The position numbers and the translations under genes are program-made. This document shows positions 40,421-49,527 of a stretch of DNA of 64,000 bases, piece by piece. Position 1 is the stretch's first letter. Every line of letters starts with the position of its first letter. The notes beneath the pieces were generated by a model, which did not search any database, was not told where the DNA came from, and saw only the letters and a list, made by a program, of their open reading frames with translations. Source of the stretch: an uncultured Amphritea sp. (GTDB lineage: Bacteria > Pseudomonadota > Gammaproteobacteria > Pseudomonadales > Balneatricaceae); contig NZ_CAKZLP010000054.1 of the NCBI RefSeq assembly GCF_937127095.1, forward strand, positions 1-64,000. The letters run 5' to 3'.

Positions 40421-41671
40421 TTAAAAACCATTCCCCGACCCGGAATAGAGCTGCGAGGCAAAATCTTCAGACATCTGTTGCCAGCGGGGAAGCTTATTCT
40501 GCAGCCCCAGACGGGTGATATATTTTTCACTAATCTGGCTGCTGATATGGCAATCATTGACATTTACCACATCAGGCAGAATTGCATCCGCCAGATGAAC
40601 CGCCGTTAACGGAGTGAATTTTTCACTCGAGGTTGCATTAGGATTAGAGTGATAAAGTACCGCCTCCACAACTTCAGGCGGCAGGTTCCACAACCCCAGC
40701 ATATACGCACCGACCTCCATATGGGTGACTCCCAACCGGAGTTTCTCAATCGCATACAACGGGTGATTCAAGCGTGAAGCCTCCTGAAGCACCTCACTGT
40801 AGTGCTCAGCTTCACGGGTAGCGATCACCAGCATACCAATATCCTGAAGCAGCGCTGCCAGAAATGCCTTGTCGGCAATGTCGGCATTCACACGCTGCTC
40901 ACGGCAGATCGCCCGGGCAAACCGACCAACCACCATACAGCGATCAAACAGGTTTTCGAAGGAAAATCCAGACCAGTTTCTATCCTGAGGAAAATGCTCA
41001 AATATACGCGACACCAGAAACAGGTCACGGATCTGACGTACGCCAAGAATCACTACCGCATCTTTGATTTTAAAAACCTTACTACTGAGCGCAAAGAAAG
41101 CAGAGTTCACCAGCTGCAGAATTTTGGCACTCATCGCCGGGTCCCGTTCGATAATCGCAGCAATCTCGCCAGCACCGTTGATATCAGATGCCAGTGCATC
41201 ATTCAGAGCGACATACACTCCCGGCAATGAGGGTAACCTTTCAATCGCACCGACATACTCCCTGACCACCGGTTTATTGCTCGATTGAATCAGTCGCAGA
41301 CTCTGGCCGACCTCATGAAACAGGTCGGTAACACCGGATGAAAATAGTAACGAACGGTGACAAAGTTCGGATGCTTTGGCCACTTGATAGTTCTGTAGTC
41401 CATCATTCAGCATTATCCGTATAATACCCGGATGCTTCGCCACCACTTTGCGCAGCCAGTTGTAGCGAAATTCAAAATCGTCCTGATTCAGCAGAACAAC
41501 GATAACCTGGTAAGCTACTCTACCCAGCATCTCCATCGCCTGTTCAGGCTGTTTAGCCAGATCAATCGTAACCTTATCTTTCAGCTCTGCAGGCACATTG
41601 TTCAGGTCAGCCAGTGGCTTACCGAGCCAAAGCACCTTAATCTGATCTTCCTTAAGAATATATTCGAACAT
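40421..41671 (-). CDS. HDOD-domain signalling protein with receiver-like N-terminus
   Basis: 416 residues from the ATG at 41671, after GGAGAGG. Residues 1-130 look like a receiver fold lacking the usual phospho-acceptor pattern, so probably non-phosphorylated. An HDOD domain (LPSLPGVYVALNDALASDI ... DPAMSAKILQLVNSAFF ... ILGVRQIRDLFL) covers about 150-350. HDOD proteins act in regulation rather than nucleotide hydrolysis, since HD metal ligands are missing. It is divergent from metG across a 538-base gap. Confidence 0.87.
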   Translation of the reverse strand: MFEYILKEDQIKVLWLGKPLADLNNVPAELKDKVTIDLAKQPEQAMEMLGRVAYQVIVVLLNQDDFEFRYNWLRKVVAKHPGIIRIMLNDGLQNYQVAKASELCHRSLLFSSGVTDLFHEVGQSLRLIQSSNKPVVREYVGAIERLPSLPGVYVALNDALASDINGAGEIAAIIERDPAMSAKILQLVNSAFFALSSKVFKIKDAVVILGVRQIRDLFLVSRIFEHFPQDRNWSGFSFENLFDRCMVVGRFARAICREQRVNADIADKAFLAALLQDIGMLVIATREAEHYSEVLQEASRLNHPLYAIEKLRLGVTHMEVGAYMLGLWNLPPEVVEAVLYHSNPNATSSEKFTPLTAVHLADAILPDVVNVNDCHISSQISEKYITRLGLQNKLPRWQQMSEDFASQLYSGSGNGF

Positions 41672-41773
41672 GATCCTCTCCATCTGCTCACTAGAGCGAC
41701 TCCTTCCACTCAACTCCATAACCTGCTCATCCGGTGTCCCGACGGCAAGCGAAACAGATATGTGTCAAAAAAA

Positions 41774-41791
41774 TTAACAGACTATTGTTAA
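41774..41791. promoter_or_regulatory. Inverted repeat upstream of the HDOD gene
   Basis: TTAACA-GACTAT-TGTTAA is a perfect 6-bp inverted repeat with a 6-base spacer. It lies in the 538-base region between the HDOD gene and metG. The rest of that region is AT-rich, and I see no gene or RNA in it. Confidence 0.3.
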
Positions 41792-42209
41792 CATCGGTGA
41801 TAATGCCCATTAAAAGCAGTTATCTGTCTATCAGCATCAAATCTCTGTATTGCCGGTATCCACTGCCTTAAGCTTTAATCCAAAGCCAAAGTAGTCAGTA
41901 TAGTCTTAAGCGGCAACCCCGGAGCGAAATACTTAATTAAAGTCACACGAGCCAACATTCAGAGTACACGCTTCAGATACCTGTTTCTGGGCTATTTTTA
42001 ATCCCTGATTTTTAATTCCTATGTAGGTTGTAGCTCTTTTTAAAAAAACTGTCTATGCAGTGTTACCCACAATAGTCACAAAAACGAATGCCTCAGATTC
42101 TTTATGATTCGTCTCCAACAGACAAAAAATCCCCGCTCCTTGCTGTAATTTCAGTCATTTAAGAGTAAAATTTCGCGCTTATCTCTGCAACCTAGACCTG
42201 CTCCGAATC

Positions 42210-44255
42210 ATGACCGACATACAACGTAAGATTCTTGTTACCAGCGCTCTGCCCTATGCCAACGGCCCAATCCATCTGGGCCACCTGGTAGAGTACATCC
42301 AGACTGACATCTGGACCCGCTTCCAGAACCAGCGCGGCAATCACTGCACTTACGTGTGTGCTGATGATGCTCATGGCACCCCGATCATGCTAAAAGCTGA
42401 TCAAATGGGGGTTTCGCCCGAGGCTCTGATCAGCCAGGTGAGCGAGGAGCATCAGCGCGATTTCGCAGGTTTCATGGTGGGGTTTGATAACTACTACTCA
42501 ACCCATTCTGAAGAAAACAAACACTTTGCTTCGCTGATCTATACCCGTCTGCGTGACGGCGGGCATATCGCCAGAAAGACCATTACTCAGGCGTACGATC
42601 CGGAAAAAGAGATGTTCCTGCCGGACCGCTTCGTTAAGGGTGACTGTCCGAAATGTGGCGCGCATGATCAGTATGGTGACTCCTGTGAAGTCTGCGGTGC
42701 AACCTATAGTCCGGTTGAACTGAAAAACGCTTATTCCGCGGTATCCGGCGCCAAGCCGATTGAAAAAGAATCTGAACACTATTTCTTTAAGCTGGCTGAC
42801 TTTGAAAAGACCCTGCGCAACTGGGTAGACAGCTGCGTGCAGGAACAGATGATTCATAAACTCAATGAGTGGTTCGAATCTGGCCTGCAGAACTGGGATA
42901 TCTCCCGTGACGCGCCCTACTGGGGATTTGAAATCCCCGATGCACCAGGCAAATATTTCTACGTCTGGCTGGACGCCCCTATCGGTTATATGGCCAGCTT
43001 TAAAAACTGGTGCGATAAAAACACCGTCGACTTTGATGAGTACTGGAATGAAGCGTCCGACACCGAGCTGTATCACTTTATCGGTAAGGATATCGCCTAC
43101 TTCCACACACTATTCTGGCCAGCCATGCTGGAAGGTGCCGGTTTTCGTAAACCGACCAAAGTGTTCTGCCATGGTTTCCTGACCGTTAACGGCCAGAAGA
43201 TGTCCAAATCCCGCGGCACCTTCATTATGGCGGAAACCTACCTGAAGCATCTGCGTCCGGAATACCTACGTTACTACTTCGCTGCAAAACTAGGTTCCGG
43301 GATCGATGATATCGACCTGAGTCTGGATGATTTCCGCATGCGGGTGAATGCTGACCTGGTTAACAAGGTGGTTAACATCGCCTCCCGCTGCGCTGGTTTT
43401 ATCCACAAGAAGTTTGATGGACAGCTGGCTGATTCACTGGCAGAACCAGACCTGTATGCTGAAGCAATTGCCTCAGGCGAGCTGATTGCAAACGCCTATG
43501 AAGCCCGTGAATACGGTAAAGCGATGCGGGAGATCATGCATCTCGCCGATAAAGCTAACCAGTATATCGATGCTGCTGAACCCTGGGTGCTGGCAAAACA
43601 GGAAGGTAAAGAGCAGGACGTACAAAACTGCTGCACCATGGGCATCAACCTGTTCCGGGTAATTATCTCCTACCTGGCACCGGTACTGCCTCAGGTTGCT
43701 GAAGATACTGCCGCGTTCCTGAATATCGACGGTTTTGCCTGGGATGCCGTTAAAACACCGCTGCTGAATCATAGGATCAACAAGTTTAAACCACTGATGC
43801 AGCGTATTGAGGAAGACAGCGTTAACGCCATGATCGAAGACAGCAAAGCCACACTGGCTGCAATCGCAGCGACAACACCGGCAGCGCCTGTAGCAGTGAA
43901 AACCGAACTGGAGAAGAATCCGGTTGCCGATGAGATAACCTTTGATGACTTTGCCAAGGTTGATCTGCGGGTTGCCCGCATCGCGAAAGCGGAACATGTC
44001 GAAGGCGCCGATAAATTGTTAAAACTGACATTGGATCTGGGTGGAGAAACCCGCAACGTGTTTGCCGGCATCAAGTCTGCCTACAATCCTGAAGACCTGG
44101 AAGGAAAGCTGACTGTCATGGTTGCCAACCTGGCACCACGGAAGATGAAGTTTGGTATGTCGGAGGGTATGGTACTGGCGGCTGGCCCGGGCGGTAAAGA
44201 TCTGTGGATCCTCGAACCCCACGAAGGCGCACAACCTGGCATGCGGATTATGTAA
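42210..44255 (+). CDS. metG: Methionyl-tRNA synthetase
   Basis: 681 residues, the long E. coli-type enzyme. The HIGH-type motif is HLGH ([15 protein letters not shown]), the zinc knuckle is [18 protein letters not shown], and the signature loop is [11 protein letters not shown]-terminal EMAP-like tRNA-binding domain ([14 protein letters not shown]) provides dimerisation. It charges methionine onto initiator and elongator tRNA. A strong terminator follows before the CYTH gene. Confidence 0.99.
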   Translation: MTDIQRKILVTSALPYANGPIHLGHLVEYIQTDIWTRFQNQRGNHCTYVCADDAHGTPIMLKADQMGVSPEALISQVSEEHQRDFAGFMVGFDNYYSTHSEENKHFASLIYTRLRDGGHIARKTITQAYDPEKEMFLPDRFVKGDCPKCGAHDQYGDSCEVCGATYSPVELKNAYSAVSGAKPIEKESEHYFFKLADFEKTLRNWVDSCVQEQMIHKLNEWFESGLQNWDISRDAPYWGFEIPDAPGKYFYVWLDAPIGYMASFKNWCDKNTVDFDEYWNEASDTELYHFIGKDIAYFHTLFWPAMLEGAGFRKPTKVFCHGFLTVNGQKMSKSRGTFIMAETYLKHLRPEYLRYYFAAKLGSGIDDIDLSLDDFRMRVNADLVNKVVNIASRCAGFIHKKFDGQLADSLAEPDLYAEAIASGELIANAYEAREYGKAMREIMHLADKANQYIDAAEPWVLAKQEGKEQDVQNCCTMGINLFRVIISYLAPVLPQVAEDTAAFLNIDGFAWDAVKTPLLNHRINKFKPLMQRIEEDSVNAMIEDSKATLAAIAATTPAAPVAVKTELEKNPVADEITFDDFAKVDLRVARIAKAEHVEGADKLLKLTLDLGGETRNVFAGIKSAYNPEDLEGKLTVMVANLAPRKMKFGMSEGMVLAAGPGGKDLWILEPHEGAQPGMRIM

Positions 44256-44301
44256 ACCGGCATTCATAATGCTTAGATATGATCCCGATACGTTATAATT
44301 C

Positions 44302-44326
44302 AAAGGCACTGTAAAGTGCCTTTTTT
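44302..44326 (+). terminator. Rho-independent terminator after metG
   Basis: AAAGGCACT-GTAA-AGTGCCTTT stem-loop with six T at its end. It lies between metG and the CYTH gene, 15 bases before the latter's start, so the CYTH gene must begin from read-through or a promoter overlapping this point. Confidence 0.85.
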
Positions 44327-44340
44327 ATTAAGGAAAAGAT

Positions 44341-44805
44341 ATGGCACAGGAAATTGAACGAAAGTTTCTCGTGAATATGGATAAAGTACACCTGCCTGAT
44401 CAGGGACTGACTATCTGTCAGGGCTATATCCAGACCGCCGATAAAACCACGGTACGTATACGGATTATGGGCGATAAAGCGTTTCTCACTCTCAAGGGAG
44501 CATCCAAAGGCATCTCTCGCAGTGAGTTTGAATATGAGATACCGGTAACCGATGCCCGGCAGATGCTGGACGAGCTGTGTACTGGCCCGGTAGTTTATAA
44601 GACGCGCTATCTCATCACCCACAAAAGTCACCTCTGGGAACTGGATATCTTCACCGGAGACAATCAAGGTCTGATCGTCGCAGAGGTCGAACTGGACAGT
44701 GAGAACGAGCAACCCGAGCTGCCTGACTGGATTACTCAGGAAGTTACCGGCGACAAACGTTATTACAACTCCAACCTGCTCACCCACCCTTTCAAAAACT
44801 GGTAG
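44341..44805 (+). CDS. CYTH-domain triphosphate-binding protein
   Basis: 154 residues with the CYTH signature EIERKFLVN at the start and basic/acidic strands (TVRIRIMGDKAFLTLKG, EFEYEIPVTDARQM, ELDIFTGDNQGLIVAEVEL) that line the tunnel. CYTH enzymes are class IV adenylate cyclases, thiamine triphosphatases or tripolyphosphatases. Short single-domain bacterial forms are usually inorganic triphosphatases, so that is the safer guess. It is followed by srkA with a four-base gap. Confidence 0.88.
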   Translation: MAQEIERKFLVNMDKVHLPDQGLTICQGYIQTADKTTVRIRIMGDKAFLTLKGASKGISRSEFEYEIPVTDARQMLDELCTGPVVYKTRYLITHKSHLWELDIFTGDNQGLIVAEVELDSENEQPELPDWITQEVTGDKRYYNSNLLTHPFKNW

Positions 44806-44809
44806 ACCG

Positions 44810-45793
44810 ATGACTATTCCACACCCGTTTGAACACCTGACACCGAGCTTTATTCAGGACGCCATTGAAAGCCTGGGGTATCTCTGTGATGGACGGGTAT
44901 TTGGTCTTAACAGCTACGAAAACCGTGTCTATCAGGTCGGTATAGATGAAAGCGAGCCATTGATCGCCAAGTTTTATCGTCCAAATCGCTGGAGCAGAGA
45001 GCAGATTCTGGAAGAGCATCAGTTCTGCTTTGAGCTGATCGCACAGGAATTGCCAGTCGTCGCGCCCCTGATTCGCGAGGGTGAAAGCCTGTTTACCTAT
45101 GGCGACTTTATGTTTGCCCTGTTTCCCCGTAAAGGGGGGCACGCACCCGAACTGGATAATATGGACAACCTGCTCATCCTTGGGCGGATGCTCGGCCGGA
45201 TTCACACCATCGGTGCCAGCCGTCCGTTTATCCACCGCCCAGAGATCGATATCGCCAGTTATGGTCATGAAAGCGTGCAACTGATCAGCGAGCGTTTCAT
45301 TCCAGCGGAGCTCAAAACCTCGTACGACACCCTGACGGCTGACCTGCTGAAACTGATGGAGGAAAACTGGCAGATCTGTGAACCGATCAACCGGATCAGA
45401 GTGCATGGCGACTGCCATATCGGCAATATGCTCTGGCGCGATGACGCCCCGCACTTTGTTGATTTTGATGATGCCAGAATGGCGCCTGCGATTCAGGACA
45501 TCTGGATGCTACTATCAGGTGAACGAGAGAGCCAGCAAGCACAGCTACTGGAGATCATCGAAGGTTACAGTGAGTTTTGTGACTTTAACCCCGCTCAGCT
45601 AAGACTGACGGAAACCCTGCGTACCCTGCGAATTATGAACTATGCCGCCTGGATCGCCCGCCGCTGGGAAGACCCCGCCTTCCCCCACAATTTTCCCTGG
45701 TTCAATACTGTACGCTACTGGAGCGAACATATCCTTGAACTGAGAGAACAGCTGTTCGCCCTGCAGGAAGCACCACTGCAGCTGTATAACTAA
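44810..45793 (+). CDS. srkA: Stress response kinase A (YihE/RdoA)
   Basis: 327 residues starting MTIPHPFEHLTPSFIQDAIES, the E. coli SrkA N-terminus. The length also matches (328). It is an aminoglycoside-phosphotransferase-fold Ser/Thr kinase. The catalytic loop RVHGDCHIGNMLW and the DFDDARM metal motif are intact. In E. coli it protects against MazEF-type programmed death and oxidative damage. A longer reading frame starting inside the CYTH gene was rejected. Confidence 0.94.
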   Translation: MTIPHPFEHLTPSFIQDAIESLGYLCDGRVFGLNSYENRVYQVGIDESEPLIAKFYRPNRWSREQILEEHQFCFELIAQELPVVAPLIREGESLFTYGDFMFALFPRKGGHAPELDNMDNLLILGRMLGRIHTIGASRPFIHRPEIDIASYGHESVQLISERFIPAELKTSYDTLTADLLKLMEENWQICEPINRIRVHGDCHIGNMLWRDDAPHFVDFDDARMAPAIQDIWMLLSGERESQQAQLLEIIEGYSEFCDFNPAQLRLTETLRTLRIMNYAAWIARRWEDPAFPHNFPWFNTVRYWSEHILELREQLFALQEAPLQLYN

Positions 45794-45801
45794 AAGCAGA
45801 G

Positions 45802-45893
45802 GTCCGAAGCCCGAACGTCGCTGCGCGACTTGTCCGCCGTTCGATAAAGCTAATCTGTTTTATAGGCACCACCGCTTTATAGCACGTTCGGAC
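45802..45893. ncRNA. Structured intergenic element, possible small RNA or palindromic repeat
   Basis: In the gap between two convergent genes, GTCCGAA (45802-45808) pairs with TTCGGAC (45887-45893). Inside, CGAACG (45812-45817) pairs with CGTTCG (45838-45843), enclosing GTCGC-TGC-GCGAC (45817-45829, sharing G45817). ATAAAGC (45844-45850) pairs with GCTTTAT (45874-45880). A second CGTTCG at 45885-45890 could replace the first. Such nested pairing is unlikely by chance, but there is no T run. It may be a small RNA, a REP-like element or a Rho-dependent end region. Confidence 0.35.
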
Positions 45894-45970
45894 TATGCCC
45901 CCTGCACTCTATAAATGGGGAAGGCTTAAACAAATAAGCATGCCCGGCGATTCAGATAATACGCAGCGTT

Positions 45971-46876
45971 TTACTCATCACCGGTAATCTGATTACCGCC
46001 CTGCTGTTTAGATTGCTGAAGACAAATTTCAGCACGATTGAACATAGACTCGGCGCTATCATCCTCCCCCATCAGCGTGGCAACACCAATGCTGACTGTG
46101 AAACGCACATCGGTACCCGAATGCGGTGCGGACAGATCAGACACCATATTGCGCACCCGCTCTGCGGCCAGTATACCCTGTTCAGCGTTGGTTTCCGGCA
46201 GCAGGATGGCAAAACCATCTTCACCGACCCGGGCAAGAAAGTCAGCAGTACGCTTCAGACTATTGAGAGATTCAGCCAAGCGTTTGAGAATCTGATCACC
46301 GACATCCCAGCCTCGCTGATCATTGATCAGCCTCAGGCTGTCAATGTTGATCAGCATCAGGCTACAGATCCAGTCATAACGAACCGCCTGAGCGATAGAT
46401 TGCGCCAGCACCGGCATCAGCGCCCGACGGTTGTACATGCCCGTCAGCAGATCTCTCTGTACCTGAGAGCTTTCCCGCTGGGCCATTTTTCGCCGACTGA
46501 TATCCTCTATGCGACAGACCACACTGGGCTCATCTCCCGCAGAGGGGGCCATCCGTACTTCAACCCAGCAGGACTCAACCATCCCCTGCTGTTGCAGGAA
46601 GACGATCTCGCTCGGGTCGAACAGAACCTCTTTCACCATGAGCTGATTCAGACTTAAAGACTGATCAACCATCCCCTGCAACAACGAAGCGATCGCTGCA
46701 GGAAAAAGGTCACTCAGGTTTTTGTCTATCAGTAGATCACTTCCGCCCCAGGGGATGGGCGATTCGTTGTGCGAGGAAAAAATGATGGTGCCTTGCTGAC
46801 TTAAAATCAGTACATCTTCAGACAGAACATTGAGCAGGGCATCAATACGGGTTTGAAGAAGATTGGCATTTTTCAT
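45971..46876 (-). CDS. PAS-GGDEF-like protein with degenerate active site
   Basis: 301 residues from the ATG at 46876 (GGAG six bases ahead). A PAS-like sensor covers about 10-125. A GGDEF-fold domain starts at DLLTGMYNRRAL (142 onward). The catalytic motif is GEDGF (218-222) instead of GGDEF, and the usual GH is GW (RGWDVGD), so cyclase activity is doubtful. Degenerate GGDEF proteins often bind c-di-GMP or GTP or act as partners. There is no EAL domain or membrane segment. Confidence 0.82.
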   Translation of the reverse strand: MKNANLLQTRIDALLNVLSEDVLILSQQGTIIFSSHNESPIPWGGSDLLIDKNLSDLFPAAIASLLQGMVDQSLSLNQLMVKEVLFDPSEIVFLQQQGMVESCWVEVRMAPSAGDEPSVVCRIEDISRRKMAQRESSQVQRDLLTGMYNRRALMPVLAQSIAQAVRYDWICSLMLINIDSLRLINDQRGWDVGDQILKRLAESLNSLKRTADFLARVGEDGFAILLPETNAEQGILAAERVRNMVSDLSAPHSGTDVRFTVSIGVATLMGEDDSAESMFNRAEICLQQSKQQGGNQITGDE

Positions 46877-47006
46877 TCGTAACTCCACAACTGATAGGTG
46901 TCAAAAATTAGCGATAAAGTTGCTAATAACCCTCTTCTTATAACATAGGCGGGAGATCTATCTGAAGAGCCGGTTACCATTCTGTGTAGATAAATCAATT
47001 TTAATG

Positions 47007-47031
47007 AAAAAAAACCCGCCGAAGCGGGTTT
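47007..47031 (-). terminator. Rho-independent terminator of the decarboxylase gene
   Basis: On the minus strand AAACCCGC-TTCG-GCGGGTTT, a stable tetraloop hairpin, runs into eight T. It lies 12 bases after the decarboxylase stop. Confidence 0.93.
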
Positions 47032-47042
47032 CTGATAAATGA

Positions 47043-48203
47043 TTACTCTACGCAGTAGCACTTCAGCGGCGGAAAGCCGTTGAATTCAACCGAGCTGTAA
47101 CTGGTGGTATAAGCACCGGTAGAAAACCAGTAAAGCCGGTCACCGATCTCCAGTGAGAGGGGCAGCTCATACTTAAAGTTTTCGTACATAATATCCATAC
47201 TGTCGCAGGTCGGTCCTGCCAGCACAACCTCTTCACCCTCGCCTTCACGTTCAGTTTCCAACGGAAACTTAATCGCTTCGCCCAGGGTTTCGATCAGGCC
47301 GTTAAACAGACCTACATCGGTGTACACCCATCGGTTCAGAGCCGTATGCGACTTACGGGAGATCAGCACAACCTCACTTACCAGCAGTCCGCTGTCACCC
47401 ACCAGGGAACGACCCGGTTCAAGGATGATCTGCGGCGGGTTATCACCGAAATCTTCCATCAGATAGCGGGTGATCTCTTCACAATATACTGAGAAATCGT
47501 TGGCTTTAGTCAGGTACTGTGCCGGAAAACCGCCACCCATGTTGATCATACGCAGCTCAATACCACACTCTTCACGTAAGCGCTCGAAGATCACCTTAAC
47601 CTTCGCGATAGCCGCATCCCAAACGTCGATAAGACGCTGCTGCGAACCGACATGGAAAGAGATTCCGTACGGCTCAAGACCCAGTTTTTTCGCCATAATC
47701 GCCAGATCAAGCGCCATATCCGGGTTGCAACCAAACTTACGGGACAGCGGCCAGTCAGCGCCCTCAGCACCTTCGGTCTGGATACGAATATAGATACGGG
47801 AACCCGGAGCGTACTGCGCAATATTTTCCAGATCTGCTTCGGAGTCAGTGGCGAACAGACGCACACCTTTTTCGTAAAAATAGCGAATATCATCACGCTT
47901 TTTAATCGTGTTTCCATAACTGACACGGTCAGGTGATACGTTATGCGACAGCACCTGATCCAGTTCATAAATGGACGCGATATCAAAGCTTGAACCCAGG
48001 TCAGCCAACAGCCCGACAATTTGAGGATGTGGGTTCGCCTTAACCGCATAATAGATAGAGGCAAAGTCAAAACCGTTCTTCAGTTCCTGATATTTTTCTG
48101 CAACGGTTTGCAGGTCAATCAACTGGAAAGGAGTCTGATACTGATCGGCAGCCTGCTTCAGGCGAGTCCATTTTTCAGCAGAGATATGATCCGGCAATTT
48201 CAT
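47043..48203 (-). CDS. Ornithine/lysine decarboxylase, fold III
   Basis: 386 residues from the ATG at 48203. It belongs to the alanine-racemase-fold PLP family that makes putrescine or cadaverine. The PLP lysine is in IYYAVKANPHPQIV, glycines bind phosphate in MGGGFPAQYL, and the catalytic Cys is in AGPTCDSMDIM. The eukaryote-like length and FNGLIETLGEAIKFP segment fit bacterial ODC/LDC enzymes. Ornithine versus lysine preference cannot be read. It ends at a strong terminator. Confidence 0.93.
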   Translation of the reverse strand: MKLPDHISAEKWTRLKQAADQYQTPFQLIDLQTVAEKYQELKNGFDFASIYYAVKANPHPQIVGLLADLGSSFDIASIYELDQVLSHNVSPDRVSYGNTIKKRDDIRYFYEKGVRLFATDSEADLENIAQYAPGSRIYIRIQTEGAEGADWPLSRKFGCNPDMALDLAIMAKKLGLEPYGISFHVGSQQRLIDVWDAAIAKVKVIFERLREECGIELRMINMGGGFPAQYLTKANDFSVYCEEITRYLMEDFGDNPPQIILEPGRSLVGDSGLLVSEVVLISRKSHTALNRWVYTDVGLFNGLIETLGEAIKFPLETEREGEGEEVVLAGPTCDSMDIMYENFKYELPLSLEIGDRLYWFSTGAYTTSYSSVEFNGFPPLKCYCVE

Positions 48204-48344
48204 CACTATTTTTACCTGTACTCCTGCCGGTATCTCCGGCGGAAAGAGGAGTTATTCACTCCATTAGAAAACGCGAAGTATAGTTTAAACCCACCCTCTG
48301 TAAAGTGAATTTTTAAACTCAGCCAATATATTTTTTGCTTATCT

Positions 48345-48959
48345 TCAAACGATCATCTCGCCGCCCTGCGTTATGATTTTTTCTATCTCGGCGAAGGACT
48401 TCGCTTCATACATTATGTCAAACCCAACCTTGAGTTTACGGGAGATATCGCTGGCAGAAATGATGCCCCGGATGCGTCTGATACCCAATTCAGTCTGATC
48501 AACAACCAGCAGATGCTGATCCCCGGAATTCTTCAGCGTCAGCATAATATCTCCAATTCTGGAATGACGAATCTGATCATACGTCAGCGAGCGCAGATAC
48601 TGCTTATGCAGCATAATATGCCCTACGGAAACTTCATCCCGGCTGACACCGTGATTCTGCATATAAACAATCACCTTACTGCCTGCAATGTCCTGCGCAC
48701 TGATCACACCGACGAACTTACCCGCCAGGGTGATCACAAACAGCATGCGCACATGCTGAGTTTTCATCCGCTCAAGCGCATCATCAACGGCAACACCTTC
48801 GGTCACTGTCACCGGCAGCACCCGGCTAAAATCGGTCATCACCTCACTGGCGGGGCTGCGCAAACTGATCGGTTCCTGATTGACCTCAGGGGAAAGCAGA
48901 TGTTCGACTTCACAGTTGTCCTGTAAACGTAAAGGATAGAATTCCTGAAACACTGGCAC
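48345..48959 (-). CDS. Stand-alone CBS-domain pair protein
   Basis: 204 residues with two CBS motifs: one at about 40-95 (MTDFSRVLPVTVTEGVAVDDALERMKTQHVRMLFV) and one at about 115-190, ending in LLVVDQTELGIRRIRGIISASDISRKL. These bind adenosine nucleotides and tune partner proteins. No enzymatic or transport domain is fused, so it probably acts as a regulator. It lies upstream of the decarboxylase on the same strand with a 140-base gap. Confidence 0.82.
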   Translation of the reverse strand: MPVFQEFYPLRLQDNCEVEHLLSPEVNQEPISLRSPASEVMTDFSRVLPVTVTEGVAVDDALERMKTQHVRMLFVITLAGKFVGVISAQDIAGSKVIVYMQNHGVSRDEVSVGHIMLHKQYLRSLTYDQIRHSRIGDIMLTLKNSGDQHLLVVDQTELGIRRIRGIISASDISRKLKVGFDIMYEAKSFAEIEKIITQGGEMIV

Positions 48960-49099
48960 CTCCGAATTTTATTTTTATATTTTTCACCTACAGCATAGTT
49001 CTGTTTTCAGGTTATCTGCCACTTTTATTCAGCGGGGCGAATGCCCCCTGTTAAGAGCCTGAATAGCTCGCCCTAGAAAAACCGCGTTTGTTCACAACC

Positions 49100-49363
49100 T
49101 TAATTAATATTAAAACAGGCGGTCAGCCCCATTCCTAACACCAGCACCAGAGTGATGGCTTGATATAGGAAGAGACCTTTCGACTCTACATGGGACTCCT
49201 CTTCAACAGCCTTACCCGACCAAAATGGCCGTCTTGCTTCACGCAGCGCTTCACTTCTGGTCAGGCCTATGTCTTTTAGCGCACGAGCATCAAGACCTTT
49301 GAGTAGTTGCCTGCTGTAATAAATCTGCCTGTATTGTTTAACCTTTTTAAGAAAACGTTTCAT
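49100..49363 (-). CDS. DUF1127 small protein with C-terminal membrane segment
   Basis: 87 residues from the ATG at 49363, seven bases after GGAGGG. The middle is the DUF1127 motif (QLLKGLDARALKDIGLTRSEALREARRPFW), an arginine-rich RNA-binding type of helix pair. A hydrophobic C-terminal helix (YQAITLVLVLGMGL) suggests membrane attachment, unusual for typical short DUF1127 proteins. It is divergent from a MocR regulator. Confidence 0.83.
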   Translation of the reverse strand: MKRFLKKVKQYRQIYYSRQLLKGLDARALKDIGLTRSEALREARRPFWSGKAVEEESHVESKGLFLYQAITLVLVLGMGLTACFNIN

Positions 49364-49416
49364 TCTGATGCCCTCCACATTTAGGTCTTCAGTTTATGAA
49401 TATTTCTGATACCATC

Positions 49417-49500
49417 ACAGATTCAGCAATAAATATTTTTAACCGCTACAGATTCAATAAACCCATATCTGTAATGGTTTAAACACAGAAATCTGTACTG
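49417..49500. repeat. Repeated ACAGAT/ATCTGT sites between DUF1127 and MocR genes
   Basis: Direct repeats ACAGATTCA occur at 49417 and 49448, and ATCTGTA(A/C)TG occurs at 49467 and 49491. The two sets are inverted relative to each other on their ACAGAT/ATCTGT core. Multiple direct sites in a divergent promoter are typical for MocR regulators, so these are probable autoregulatory sites. Confidence 0.6.
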
Positions 49501-49527
49501 TTTTTTACACTGTACGGGAGAGTTTTG

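Noticed and set aside
42498..43106. Long minus-strand frame of 202 codons opposite metG
   Set aside because: Antisense of metG, with no domain or start signal.
49034..49047. GGGGC-GAAT-GCCCC hairpin between the CBS and DUF1127 genes
   Set aside because: The stem is short and no T run follows on either strand.
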